Assembly (NCBI GenBank): GCA_036525535.1 | Contig: DATDAH010000038.1 | Location: forward strand, 1-24,812 | Origin: DATDAH01 sp036525535 | GTDB taxonomy: Bacteria; Actinomycetota; Acidimicrobiia; Acidimicrobiales; DATDAH01 | DNA length: 24,812 bases | Direction: 5' to 3' | Part shown: positions 6,796-13,666 of the stretch, in pieces | How the letters are laid out: each line of letters begins with the position of its first letter | How positions within the stretch are numbered: the stretch's first letter is position 1 | Made by a program: the position numbers and the translations under genes | Notes under the pieces: generated by a model | Database searches by the model: none | The model's input: only the letters and a program-made list of their open reading frames with translations | Told to the model about the DNA's origin: nothing

Positions 6796-8151
6796 GTGGA
6801 GCACGAGTGGTCGGCGCTGCCGGTCCCGCATGCGATCGAGGTACCGGATCGGGCGCCCAAGCAGCGCTACTTCGACCCGGACTTCTACCAGCTCGAGTGC
6901 GAGCAGCTGTGGCCCCGGGTCTGGCAGATGGCGTGCCGGCTGGAGGAGATTCCGGAGCCGGGTGATGTCGTCGAGTACGAGATCCTCGACCAGTCGGTCA
7001 TCGTGCTGCGGGGAGACGACCGGGAGGTGCGGGCCTTCCACAACGTCTGCCGCCATCGTGGCGTCAAGCTCGTGCGGGGTCGGGCGACGGCGACGAGCGG
7101 GTTCACCTGCCCGTTCCACGGGTGGTGCTACGGCCTCGACGGTGGGAACACCCATGTCCCGCAGCGACGGACGTTCAGCGAGCACAACCTGCAAGCCGGC
7201 GACATCGACCTGACGCCCGTGCGGTGCGAGGTGTGGGGCGGCTGCGCGTGGATCAACCTCGACGACGACGCGCCACCGCTGCGGACCTGTATCGAGCCGG
7301 CCGCGTCGATCCTCGACGAGTGGAAGGTGGAGTCGCTGCGGACGGAGTGGTGGTACGCCTGCCGCCTCCCCGTGAACTGGAAGCTGGCCGAGCAGGCCTT
7401 CCAGGAGCAGTACCACGTGGTGGAGGCGCATCCCCAGCTCGTCATCCCCGGGATGCGGTACGGGGCGCCCGATGGTCGGAACGACCCCCGGTCCTTCATC
7501 GACGCGGAGATCCGCTACCTGCAGACGATGAGCGAGGGCATGGCCGGGATGGTGCACGCCAACGACGTGCGCATCGCCGAGGGCCTGCGGGACGTCGAGC
7601 TGCCCGACGACCGCGAGCAGGCGATGTCGACGTGGTACCGCACGCTCAACGACGAGGTCGTGGACTGGCACCGGTCCGCCGGCTCGGACATGCCCGACCT
7701 CAACGACCTCGAAGCGCGTGGGGTCAATGAGCCGATGGGCTACTGCTTCCCCCAGTACTTCGTGCTGCCCATGTACAGCAGCGCCTCCTCGTACCGGTTC
7801 CGCCCGCTGGGACCGGAGGAGACCCTGATGGAGATCTGGTCGCTCACCCGTTTCCCGGAAGGCGCCGAGCCGGAGAAGCCCACGGCGCCGGAGGTCTGGG
7901 AGTGGGACGACCCACGGTGGCCGCCGATCCCGGCCCAGGACTTCTCCAACCTCCCGAGGCAGCAGCAGGGCCTGCACGCCAAGGGCTTCGAGTACATGCG
8001 CCTGTCCGAGCGGGCCGAAGGGCACCTCTCCAACTTCGAACGGACCCTCGACGGCTTCCTCGCCGGCCTCCCGTACGAGAAGCTGCTCCCCGCCCTCCGG
8101 GAGATCAACGTCAACCCCCTCGAACGCCCCATCGTCGACCTCGACCTCTGA
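6796..8151 (+). CDS. Rieske non-heme iron oxygenase, alpha subunit
   Basis: 451 residues from GTG 6796. It would mono- or dioxygenate an organic substrate, with electrons passing from the 2Fe-2S centre to a mononuclear iron. The Rieske ligands are Cys85-x-His87 in NVCRHRG and Cys105-x2-His108 in CPFHGW. The catalytic domain has NWKLAEQAFQEQYHVVEAH, where His207 and His212 bind iron. The bridging acid, usually Asp three residues before the first His, is Glu204 here, as in carnitine oxygenase CntA. The third iron ligand was not placed. No ribosome site is evident before GTG 6796. An in-frame GTG at 6763 exists but would put the operator motif inside the gene, so a leaderless or weakly translated start is likely. 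No reductase or ferredoxin gene is adjacent. Confidence 0.93.
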   Translation: MEHEWSALPVPHAIEVPDRAPKQRYFDPDFYQLECEQLWPRVWQMACRLEEIPEPGDVVEYEILDQSVIVLRGDDREVRAFHNVCRHRGVKLVRGRATATSGFTCPFHGWCYGLDGGNTHVPQRRTFSEHNLQAGDIDLTPVRCEVWGGCAWINLDDDAPPLRTCIEPAASILDEWKVESLRTEWWYACRLPVNWKLAEQAFQEQYHVVEAHPQLVIPGMRYGAPDGRNDPRSFIDAEIRYLQTMSEGMAGMVHANDVRIAEGLRDVELPDDREQAMSTWYRTLNDEVVDWHRSAGSDMPDLNDLEARGVNEPMGYCFPQYFVLPMYSSASSYRFRPLGPEETLMEIWSLTRFPEGAEPEKPTAPEVWEWDDPRWPPIPAQDFSNLPRQQQGLHAKGFEYMRLSERAEGHLSNFERTLDGFLAGLPYEKLLPALREINVNPLERPIVDLDL

Positions 8152-8333
8152 CCACTTCTCGTTCTGGCACCTGATTCGCCGGCTATGGGCGGCGAATCAG
8201 GTGCCAGAACGGGAGAGCTGGGTCGAACCGGCCGATTCGGTCACGCACGGTGGGAATCGAGGGTCGAGCGGGCACCGCGGACGCCACGCCCGACAGGCCA
8301 GGCCCCTTCCCTGCCTCGGTTCGGTGGGCCCAG
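8149..8333 (+). repeat. Intergenic hairpin repeat, copy A
   Basis: This element begins at the stop codon of the oxygenase and fills most of the gap to the convergent gene at 8358. It contains a perfect 20-bp inverted repeat: GTTCTGGCACCTGATTCGCC (8161-8180), a 10-base loop, and its exact complement (8191-8210). G-U and Watson-Crick pairs extend the stem outward by about five more. Downstream come CGAACCGGCC, GGTCAC, GGCCAGGCCCC (8296-8306), TGCCTCGGT and CCCAG (ending 8333). All recur in the same order in copy B at 23441-23614. It could be a REP-like element, a structured RNA or a bidirectional terminator; no known family is recognised. Confidence 0.8.
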
Positions 8334-8357
8334 TCCAGAAACGAGGGTCGACGGGGG

Positions 8358-9578
8358 TCAGTCGGAGTCGACGTCCAGTAGCGAGCGGTCCAGCTGGTCG
8401 ATGCGGGTGACGCCGAGCAGCGCCATCGTGCGGACCATGTCGGCCTGCAGCCACTCGAGCACGCGGTCGACGCCGGGCTCGCCGGCCACGGCGAGCCCGT
8501 AGAGGTAGGCTCGACCGGCCATCGCCGCGGTGGCGCCGGAGGCCAGGGCCTTGACGATGTCGCTGCCGCGGCGGACGCCGCCGTCGCAGATGATCTCGGT
8601 CCGGCCGCCGACGGCATCGGCCACCGGCGCCACGAGCGAGAGGGCCGCCGGCGCACCGTCGAGCTGGCGGCCGCCGTGGTTGGACAGGACGACGGCGTCG
8701 ACTCCGGCGTCGGCGGCGCGGACGGCGTCCTGGACCCGGCCGATGCCCTTGACCAGGACGGGGCCGTCCCAGATCGAGCGCAGCCAGTCGACGTCGGCCC
8801 ACGAGAGGGCCGGGTCGAACTGGGTCTTGATGTACTCGGACATGACGACGGGAGAACTGCCGTCGCCGACGTGGCGGCCGACCACGTTGGCGAAGCGCAC
8901 CGGCTCGCTGCGGACGAACGCCCAGCTCCACGCCGGGTGGCGCGCCGCGTCGACGATGGTGTCCAGGCCGATGGCGGGGGGCATCGAGAAGCCGCGGCGC
9001 ACATCCCGCTCCCGACGCCCCAGCACGGCGGTGTCCACGGTGAGGACCAGCGTCTCGTAGGCGGCCTCCCGGGCCCGTTCGATCATCTCCTTGACGAGGC
9101 CGCGGTCGCGCCAGGCGTAGACCTGGAACCACAGGCGGCCCCCGCTGACGGCGCGGACCTCCTCGATCGAGCGACTGCTCATGGTCGAGAGGGTGTACGG
9201 CAGACCGGCCCGCTCGGCGGCTCGGGCCGCGGCGAGCTCGCCGTCGGGATGGAGGAGGCGGGGGAAGCCCACCGGGGCGAGCACGAGCGGATAGGCCAGC
9301 GGCTGCCCGAGCAGGGTCGAGCCCACGTCGATGTCCTCCACCTCGTTCAGGACGCGGGGGCGCCAGCCGACCGCGGCGAAGGCCGCCTCGTTGGCGGCGA
9401 GGGTCCGCTCGTCCTCGGCGCCGCCGTCGAGGTAGTCGAAGACGCCGCGGGGCAGGCGGCGGCGGGCGATGGCCCGTAGGTCCGCCACCGAGGCCGCCTT
9501 GGCCAGCCGGCGCTCGAGGCGATCGGTCTCGATCGGGCGGAAGCGGACGACCGAGCGGAGGGTGCGGTACGCGTTCAC
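8358..9578 (-). CDS. FMN-dependent alpha-hydroxy-acid dehydrogenase
   Basis: 406 residues with the TIM-barrel FMN fold of the L-lactate dehydrogenase, glycolate oxidase and mandelate dehydrogenase family, which oxidises 2-hydroxyacids to 2-oxoacids. LVLAPVGFPRLLHPDGE matches the early FMN region and LWFQVYAWRDR a central strand. The signature SNHGGRQLDG starts near residue 299; His301 is the expected catalytic base and Arg304 binds the substrate carboxylate. CDGGVRRGSDIVKALASGA and AMAGRAYLYG bind the FMN phosphate. No membrane insertion loop or cytochrome domain is seen. GTG 9578 lies 13 bases after the stop of the DUF35-thiolase gene, so it is the last gene of that operon. Its ribosome site is weak. 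The substrate may be a hydroxyacid released by the pathway, or a lactate-like acid. Confidence 0.92.
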   Translation of the reverse strand: MNAYRTLRSVVRFRPIETDRLERRLAKAASVADLRAIARRRLPRGVFDYLDGGAEDERTLAANEAAFAAVGWRPRVLNEVEDIDVGSTLLGQPLAYPLVLAPVGFPRLLHPDGELAAARAAERAGLPYTLSTMSSRSIEEVRAVSGGRLWFQVYAWRDRGLVKEMIERAREAAYETLVLTVDTAVLGRRERDVRRGFSMPPAIGLDTIVDAARHPAWSWAFVRSEPVRFANVVGRHVGDGSSPVVMSEYIKTQFDPALSWADVDWLRSIWDGPVLVKGIGRVQDAVRAADAGVDAVVLSNHGGRQLDGAPAALSLVAPVADAVGGRTEIICDGGVRRGSDIVKALASGATAAMAGRAYLYGLAVAGEPGVDRVLEWLQADMVRTMALLGVTRIDQLDRSLLDVDSD

Positions 9579-9591
9579 GGGGGCCCAGTCA

Positions 9592-11220
9592 CTAGCTCCC
9601 GTCGCGCTGCAGGAGCAAGACGCCCGAGGGGGTGCCGCCGCCCGAGGTGACCACGGCCGTGCGGGCGTCGGCCACCTGGCGCTCGCCGGCCTCGTGGCGG
9701 AGCTGGGTCACGGCCTCGTAGAGGAAGCCGTACCCGTGGGTCCGGCCCTCCGACAGCTGGCCACCGTGGGGGTTGACCGGCAGCTCGCCGTCGAGGGCGA
9801 TGCGACGACCACCGTCCATCCAGTCCTGGGCCTCACCCAGCCCGCAGAAGCCGAGCGCCTCGAGCCAGGTGACGGCGTTGAACGTGAACCCGTCGTAGAG
9901 GAGGGCGAGATCGACGTCGGCCGGGGTCAGGTCGGTCCGGGTCCAGAGGTGGGTCGACTGGCCGAGGACCTGGGGCTCGTGGGTGATGGTCTCCTGGTCC
10001 CAGGAGATCCGCTCGAGGATCTGGGTCCCGACGGCGTCGATCCGGACGGCGGGCTTGGGCAGGTCGCCGGCCACCGACGCATCGGACACGACGACGGCGA
10101 TCGAGGCGTCGCACGGGACGTCGCAGTCGAAGAGCCCGAACGGCGTGGTGATCGGGCGGGCCGACAGGTAGTCGTCCATCGTCATCGGGTCCCGGTAGAT
10201 GGCCGACGGGTTGCGGGCCGCGTTCGCCCGGCCGTTGAGGGCGATCCACCCGAGCAGCTCCCGGCTGGCCCCGTAGCGGTGCAGGTAGTGGTTGGCGTTC
10301 ATGCCGATCCAGTTGGCCGCGGACGTCGCGCCGAACGGCGCCCGCCACTCGGCCATCGGGCCCGAGACCCGACCCCCGCCCGGCGGCCGTAGGCCGAGGG
10401 CGGCATAGGTCGACTCCCACACCGTGCGGAAGCACAGAACGTGCCGGCACAGGCCGCTGGCCACGGCGAGCATGGCCGCGATGACCGAGCCACCCGGCCC
10501 GGGCAGGTCACCGCCACCGTTGGTCCAGGTCGGGTGCAGGCGCAATGCCTCCTCGATCGCCGACACGCCGCCCTCGCTCATCCCCATGGGCCCCGGCCCG
10601 GGGTAGGTCGACAGGCCGTCGATGTCGTCCGGCTCGAGCCCGGCGTCGGCCACCGCGGCCAGGCAGGCGTCCACCGCCAGCGCGAGAGGATCCCGCATCA
10701 GCCGCCGCCCGATCGCCGAACGACCGATGCCCGAGAGCACGGACCGGTGCTCGAACCGGTCGTCCGACCGCGGGGGGCGCGGCGTGGGGCGCTGGGGCTC
10801 GGGGACGCGCTCGGTCGGGTCGTCGCGGCCGGTCGGCTCGAACAGCGGGAGCCAGACGTCCTCGTGCTGCTCGAAGCGGACCTGGACCTCCTGGCCGATG
10901 TGGACCTCGTCGGGCTCGCAGCCGACGACGTTGGTCGTGAGGTGGACGCGCGGGTCCTCGGCCAGGGCCACGTTGGCGATCGCGTACGGCGGCTCGAAGT
11001 CCGGGAGCCACTGGTGCTGGTTGACGGTGAGGGCCACGACGGTCGCGGTGCCGGAGACCTCGGCGGGCGTCCACGACCGGCTGCGGCACACGGGGCAGAC
11101 GGGGACCGGGGGGTGGACCATCGCCTGGCAGTCGTCGCAGCGCTGGATGCGCAGGCGCCCGTCGGCGCCCGAGGTCCAGAACCACTCGTTGGCCGGGGTG
11201 AGCTGGGGCAGGGGGCGCAC
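9592..11220 (-). CDS. DUF35 (Zn-ribbon/OB-fold) protein fused to a thiolase / Ltp2-like aldolase
   Basis: 542 residues in two parts. Residues 1 to about 145 form a DUF35 module: a zinc ribbon with Cys28-x2-Cys31 and Cys42-x2-Cys45, then an OB fold. After a Pro/Arg-rich linker, residues from about 160 form a thiolase-fold domain of the SCP2/lipid-transfer type. In steroid-degrading actinobacteria, Ltp2 retro-aldolases work as complexes with a separate DUF35 partner, the C-terminal domain of ChsH2. Here both are one chain. Tyr442 in LLYDGFTF and Tyr497 in THGYGF lie in conserved regions where Ltp2 has catalytic tyrosines, and NPHGGQLSEG matches the thiolase C-terminal loop. GTG 11220 follows GGAG with 5 bases between. 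It likely cleaves a beta-hydroxy- or beta-keto-acyl-CoA. Confidence 0.88.
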   Translation of the reverse strand: MRPLPQLTPANEWFWTSGADGRLRIQRCDDCQAMVHPPVPVCPVCRSRSWTPAEVSGTATVVALTVNQHQWLPDFEPPYAIANVALAEDPRVHLTTNVVGCEPDEVHIGQEVQVRFEQHEDVWLPLFEPTGRDDPTERVPEPQRPTPRPPRSDDRFEHRSVLSGIGRSAIGRRLMRDPLALAVDACLAAVADAGLEPDDIDGLSTYPGPGPMGMSEGGVSAIEEALRLHPTWTNGGGDLPGPGGSVIAAMLAVASGLCRHVLCFRTVWESTYAALGLRPPGGGRVSGPMAEWRAPFGATSAANWIGMNANHYLHRYGASRELLGWIALNGRANAARNPSAIYRDPMTMDDYLSARPITTPFGLFDCDVPCDASIAVVVSDASVAGDLPKPAVRIDAVGTQILERISWDQETITHEPQVLGQSTHLWTRTDLTPADVDLALLYDGFTFNAVTWLEALGFCGLGEAQDWMDGGRRIALDGELPVNPHGGQLSEGRTHGYGFLYEAVTQLRHEAGERQVADARTAVVTSGGGTPSGVLLLQRDGS

Positions 11221-11233
11221 GGGGACTCCAGGG

Positions 11234-11362
11234 TCAGAGGGAGAGGTCGGCCGCGACGGTGGCCTGAGTCTCGCCGAAGCCGGGCATCCCGTGGACCACC
11301 GGTGGCGCGAAGCGGCCGGCGGGGTCGGCGCTGCGTGGTCCGCGTCCGGTGGTGAGGCTCAC
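11234..11362 (-). CDS. Small ORF of 42 codons, possible MaoC-like remnant
   Basis: GTG 11362 overlaps the stop of the thioesterase-like gene by four bases (GTGA). The frame ends 13 bases before the DUF35-thiolase start, so it fits neatly into the operon. The 42-residue peptide includes GRFAPPVVHGMPGFGE, which recalls the conserved P-x-x-H-G-M segment of MaoC-like (R)-hydratases. It lacks the rest of that fold. It may be a small protein, a decayed hydratase, or simply translated spacer that couples its neighbours. Function is unknown, and even its being a gene is uncertain. Confidence 0.35.
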   Translation of the reverse strand: MSLTTGRGPRSADPAGRFAPPVVHGMPGFGETQATVAADLSL

Positions 11363-12240
11363 AGCGCGGTCCGCTCGTCGCCGGCGACGGCTCGGTCGGC
11401 GAACGGGCGGACCATGGCGTCGACCGCGAAGGACGCCAGGAGGCCGCCGCCCTCGTCGTGCACGCGGCACTCGGCGTGGGTCATGCCGTCGCCGGCGAAG
11501 GTCGAGTGGTGGTGGTACCGCATCCACTGGTCGGCCCGGACGTCGGCGTGCAGCGACAGGCTGATGGCGTTGATCGCCGTCGACAGCGTGTCGTGGGCCT
11601 CGTCCTGGCCGATCCCGGCGTGAGGGCGAAGGGCGGCGGCAATCGACAGGTGGCCGGTGAACTGCGCCAGTAGGCCCGCGTGCAGCGCCCGGTCGTCCGG
11701 CAGCTCGTCGAACCGGACCCAGGCGTCGAGGACGGGCGGCCCCACGGGCGCGTCCGCGTCCCCGGTGTAGGCCCCATCGACGATGCGCACGTCCCGGCCC
11801 GTGACGCCCATGTCGTAGGGCTCGCTCTCGTCGGGCCCGGGGGCAGGGGGTGGGGTCACGGCGTGGCGGATGACCTCGGGCGCCGTCTCGTCGAGCAGGA
11901 GGAGGCCCGACGCACAGCACCGGTCGTCCTGGGTCACCGAGACGGCCAGCGTGGTGAACGTCCGGCCCGCGCTCAGCTCGTCCAACGTGAAGGTGAGCGG
12001 CCGGGTGGCGTCCGCCGCCCGGAGGAAGACCATCGACGCCGAGACGGCGCGACGGCCGGGAGCGTGTCGGTCGGCGGCGACGATGGCCTGACCGAGCATC
12101 TGGCTGCCCTCCACGACCGGGCGGCGCTCGTCCGCCCGGGCGACGCTGACGAACTGGCCGGGGCCCTCGGGCCGGACGTCGAGCAGGTCGACGAGGTGCG
12201 CGGCGTCACCCCAGACCGGACCGCCCGCGGGATCACTCAC
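11359..12240 (-). CDS. TesB-like acyl-CoA thioesterase-domain protein (altered active site)
   Basis: About 293 residues with a double hotdog fold. WGDAAHLVDLLDV opens domain 1, and SASMVFLRAA and FTTLAVSVTQ follow. LRPHAGIGQDEAHDTLSTAINAISLSLHADV and YHHHSTFAGDGMTHAECRVHD belong to domain 2. TesB-type enzymes hydrolyse acyl-CoA esters. The three residues known in E. coli TesB (Asp204, Thr228, Gln278) align with Gly (QFTG), Ile (TAINA) and Val (ASFAVDAMVR), so hydrolysis by that mechanism looks lost. GTG 12240 places the start just before the fold; ATG 12288, 16 codons upstream, is an alternative, and neither has a good ribosome site. It follows the CoA transferase in the same operon. It may be a binding or regulatory protein, or use another mechanism. 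Confidence 0.82.
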   Translation of the reverse strand: MSDPAGGPVWGDAAHLVDLLDVRPEGPGQFVSVARADERRPVVEGSQMLGQAIVAADRHAPGRRAVSASMVFLRAADATRPLTFTLDELSAGRTFTTLAVSVTQDDRCCASGLLLLDETAPEVIRHAVTPPPAPGPDESEPYDMGVTGRDVRIVDGAYTGDADAPVGPPVLDAWVRFDELPDDRALHAGLLAQFTGHLSIAAALRPHAGIGQDEAHDTLSTAINAISLSLHADVRADQWMRYHHHSTFAGDGMTHAECRVHDEGGGLLASFAVDAMVRPFADRAVAGDERTAL

Positions 12241-12322
12241 CCGAACTTGCGCCGCTTGGGCCACGGATCTGTGGTGGGGCGGACGCATGTTGGTGGTGGT
12301 GGGGGCGCGGAGGGGCTGGACG

Positions 12323-13540
12323 TCAGGCCACGATCCCGCGGACCTTGAGATCCACGATCGTGTCCCAGTCATAGCCGAGGCTCTCGAGGATGGCGTCGCC
12401 GTGCTCGTTGAACTCTGGCGCCCGCAATGCCGCCGCCGGCTCCCCGCCGTATTGGACGGGCGCCGTGGCCAGTTGGAACGCCACACCGTCGGCCGACTCG
12501 CAGTCGCTGATGTAGCCGTTGGCCACCGACTGGGGGTCGCTGGCGGCCTCGAGCGTGTTCTGGACCACCGTCCACTGGCCGCTGAAGTCGGCCAGCTGCT
12601 CGCGCCACTCGTCCACGGTGCGCTCGGCGAAGGCCTCGGCCAGGAGCGCCGCGCCCTCGGTCGCGTGGGCGTTGATCGCGGCGGCGTCGGCGAACCGCTC
12701 GTCGTCGGCCAGCTCCGGCCGGCCGACCAGGGCGACGGCTTCAGGCCAGTACTTGCCGGACTGCAGACAGCACAGTGCGATGTAACGGTCGTCCTTGGTC
12801 TTGTAGTTGAAGACGAGGGGGTTGCCCGTCGGCACGCCTCGGGGCGGGGGCCCCCAGGCCATCCCGGTGTTCAGCGACAGCGCCACGGCGGCGCCCATCG
12901 ACCAGAGCCCTGTGCTGAGCAGGGACACGTCCACCGTCGTCGCCTCGCCGGTCCGCTCCCGGTGGAACAGGGCGCCCATGATCCCGCCGGCGATCGTCAT
13001 GGCGCCGATGGAGTCGCCGAAGGCCGGTGCGGGCGGGCCGGGCACGAACTCGTCGTCGGGCAGCTTCTGGCCCATGGCGATGCCCGCCCGGTTCCAGTAC
13101 GCCAGCGAGTCGTAGGAGCCCTTGTCGGCGTCGGGGCCCCGCTCGCCCTGGCCGGTGCCGCGCACGTAGATGATGTCGGGATTGTGGGCACGGATGTCGT
13201 CGACGTCGACCCTGAGCTTGGTGCGCACCGACGGCAGCTTGTTGGTCAGGAAGACGTCGCAGGTCGCGGCCAGCTTCCCGAGGACCTCGAGGCCGTCCTC
13301 GGAGGTCAGGTCGAGTCCGATGCTCTGCTTGCCTCGGTTCGAGTGCTCCAGCAGCACGTGGACCGAGCCGCCGAGGCTGACGGTGCCGCTCGACGCGAGG
13401 CCGCGCATGGCGTCGCCCCGCTCCACGTGCTCGATCTTGATCACCTCGGCGCCCCAGTCGGCGAGGAGGGCCGATGCGGCGGGGACGAAGGTGTGCTCGG
13501 CGACCTCCAGGACCCGGACACCCTGCATGACTGCGGTCAT
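12323..13540 (-). CDS. CaiB/BaiF family (class III) CoA transferase
   Basis: 405 residues. Class III CoA transferases move CoA between carboxylic acids through an enzyme-bound aspartyl anhydride or thioester. The N-terminus VRVLEVAEHTFVPAASALLADWGAEVIKIEHVERGD is the family hallmark, including the WGAEVIKIE strand. Next come SNRGKQSIGLDL, the GSYDSLAYWNRAG segment, and FGDSIGAMTIAGGIMGAL, whose Asp is the likely nucleophile. MGQKL and the C-terminal EFNEHGDAIL region complete the fold. The related racemases (AMACR) carry a GHD motif that is not seen here. ATG 13540 has an excellent AGGAGGAG site 2 bases before it. It is the first gene of the minus-strand operon and is divergent from the amidohydrolase. 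It offers an ATP-free route to a CoA ester next to two ATP-dependent ligases. Donor and acceptor are unknown. Confidence 0.94.
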   Translation of the reverse strand: MTAVMQGVRVLEVAEHTFVPAASALLADWGAEVIKIEHVERGDAMRGLASSGTVSLGGSVHVLLEHSNRGKQSIGLDLTSEDGLEVLGKLAATCDVFLTNKLPSVRTKLRVDVDDIRAHNPDIIYVRGTGQGERGPDADKGSYDSLAYWNRAGIAMGQKLPDDEFVPGPPAPAFGDSIGAMTIAGGIMGALFHRERTGEATTVDVSLLSTGLWSMGAAVALSLNTGMAWGPPPRGVPTGNPLVFNYKTKDDRYIALCCLQSGKYWPEAVALVGRPELADDERFADAAAINAHATEGAALLAEAFAERTVDEWREQLADFSGQWTVVQNTLEAASDPQSVANGYISDCESADGVAFQLATAPVQYGGEPAAALRAPEFNEHGDAILESLGYDWDTIVDLKVRGIVA

Positions 13541-13630
13541 CGCTCCTCCTGGACAGCTCTTCGATAGATGACGCCGATGTTAGACAGAGACGGCGTCCGG
13601 TGCCCAACGGAGCGGGGCCCGACGCCAAAG

Positions 13631-13660
13631 TTGACGTGAGTGTTAGAGAAATCGTATCGT
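13631..13660 (+). promoter_or_regulatory. Sigma70-like promoter for the amidohydrolase operon
   Basis: TTGACG (13631-13636) and TATCGT (13655-13660) are separated by 18 bases. The expected start of transcription falls at or next to the ATG at 13667. Together with the absence of a ribosome site, this suggests a leaderless mRNA. The heptamer TGTTAGA lies inside the spacer (13641-13647) and again at 13578-13584, within the divergent CoA transferase promoter region, so it may be a shared regulatory element. Confidence 0.5.
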
Positions 13661-13666
13661 TGCCTC

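Noticed and set aside
8149..8333. Conserved small peptide in both hairpin repeats (FW-x-LI stretch readable on either strand)
   Set aside because: The similarity follows the DNA identity and base pairing of the hairpin. There is no shared start or stop, and the frames join into neighbouring shadows, so a structured DNA/RNA element explains it better.
12287..13567. 426-codon plus-strand frame opposite the CoA transferase
   Set aside because: No recognisable motif and shadow-like composition; the opposite strand encodes a complete CaiB/BaiF protein with a strong ribosome site.
13578..13647. TGTTAGA direct repeats as a strong regulatory site
   Set aside because: Only seven bases are shared, and they lie 63 bases apart. 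They are mentioned under the promoter but are too short to call as an operator on their own.
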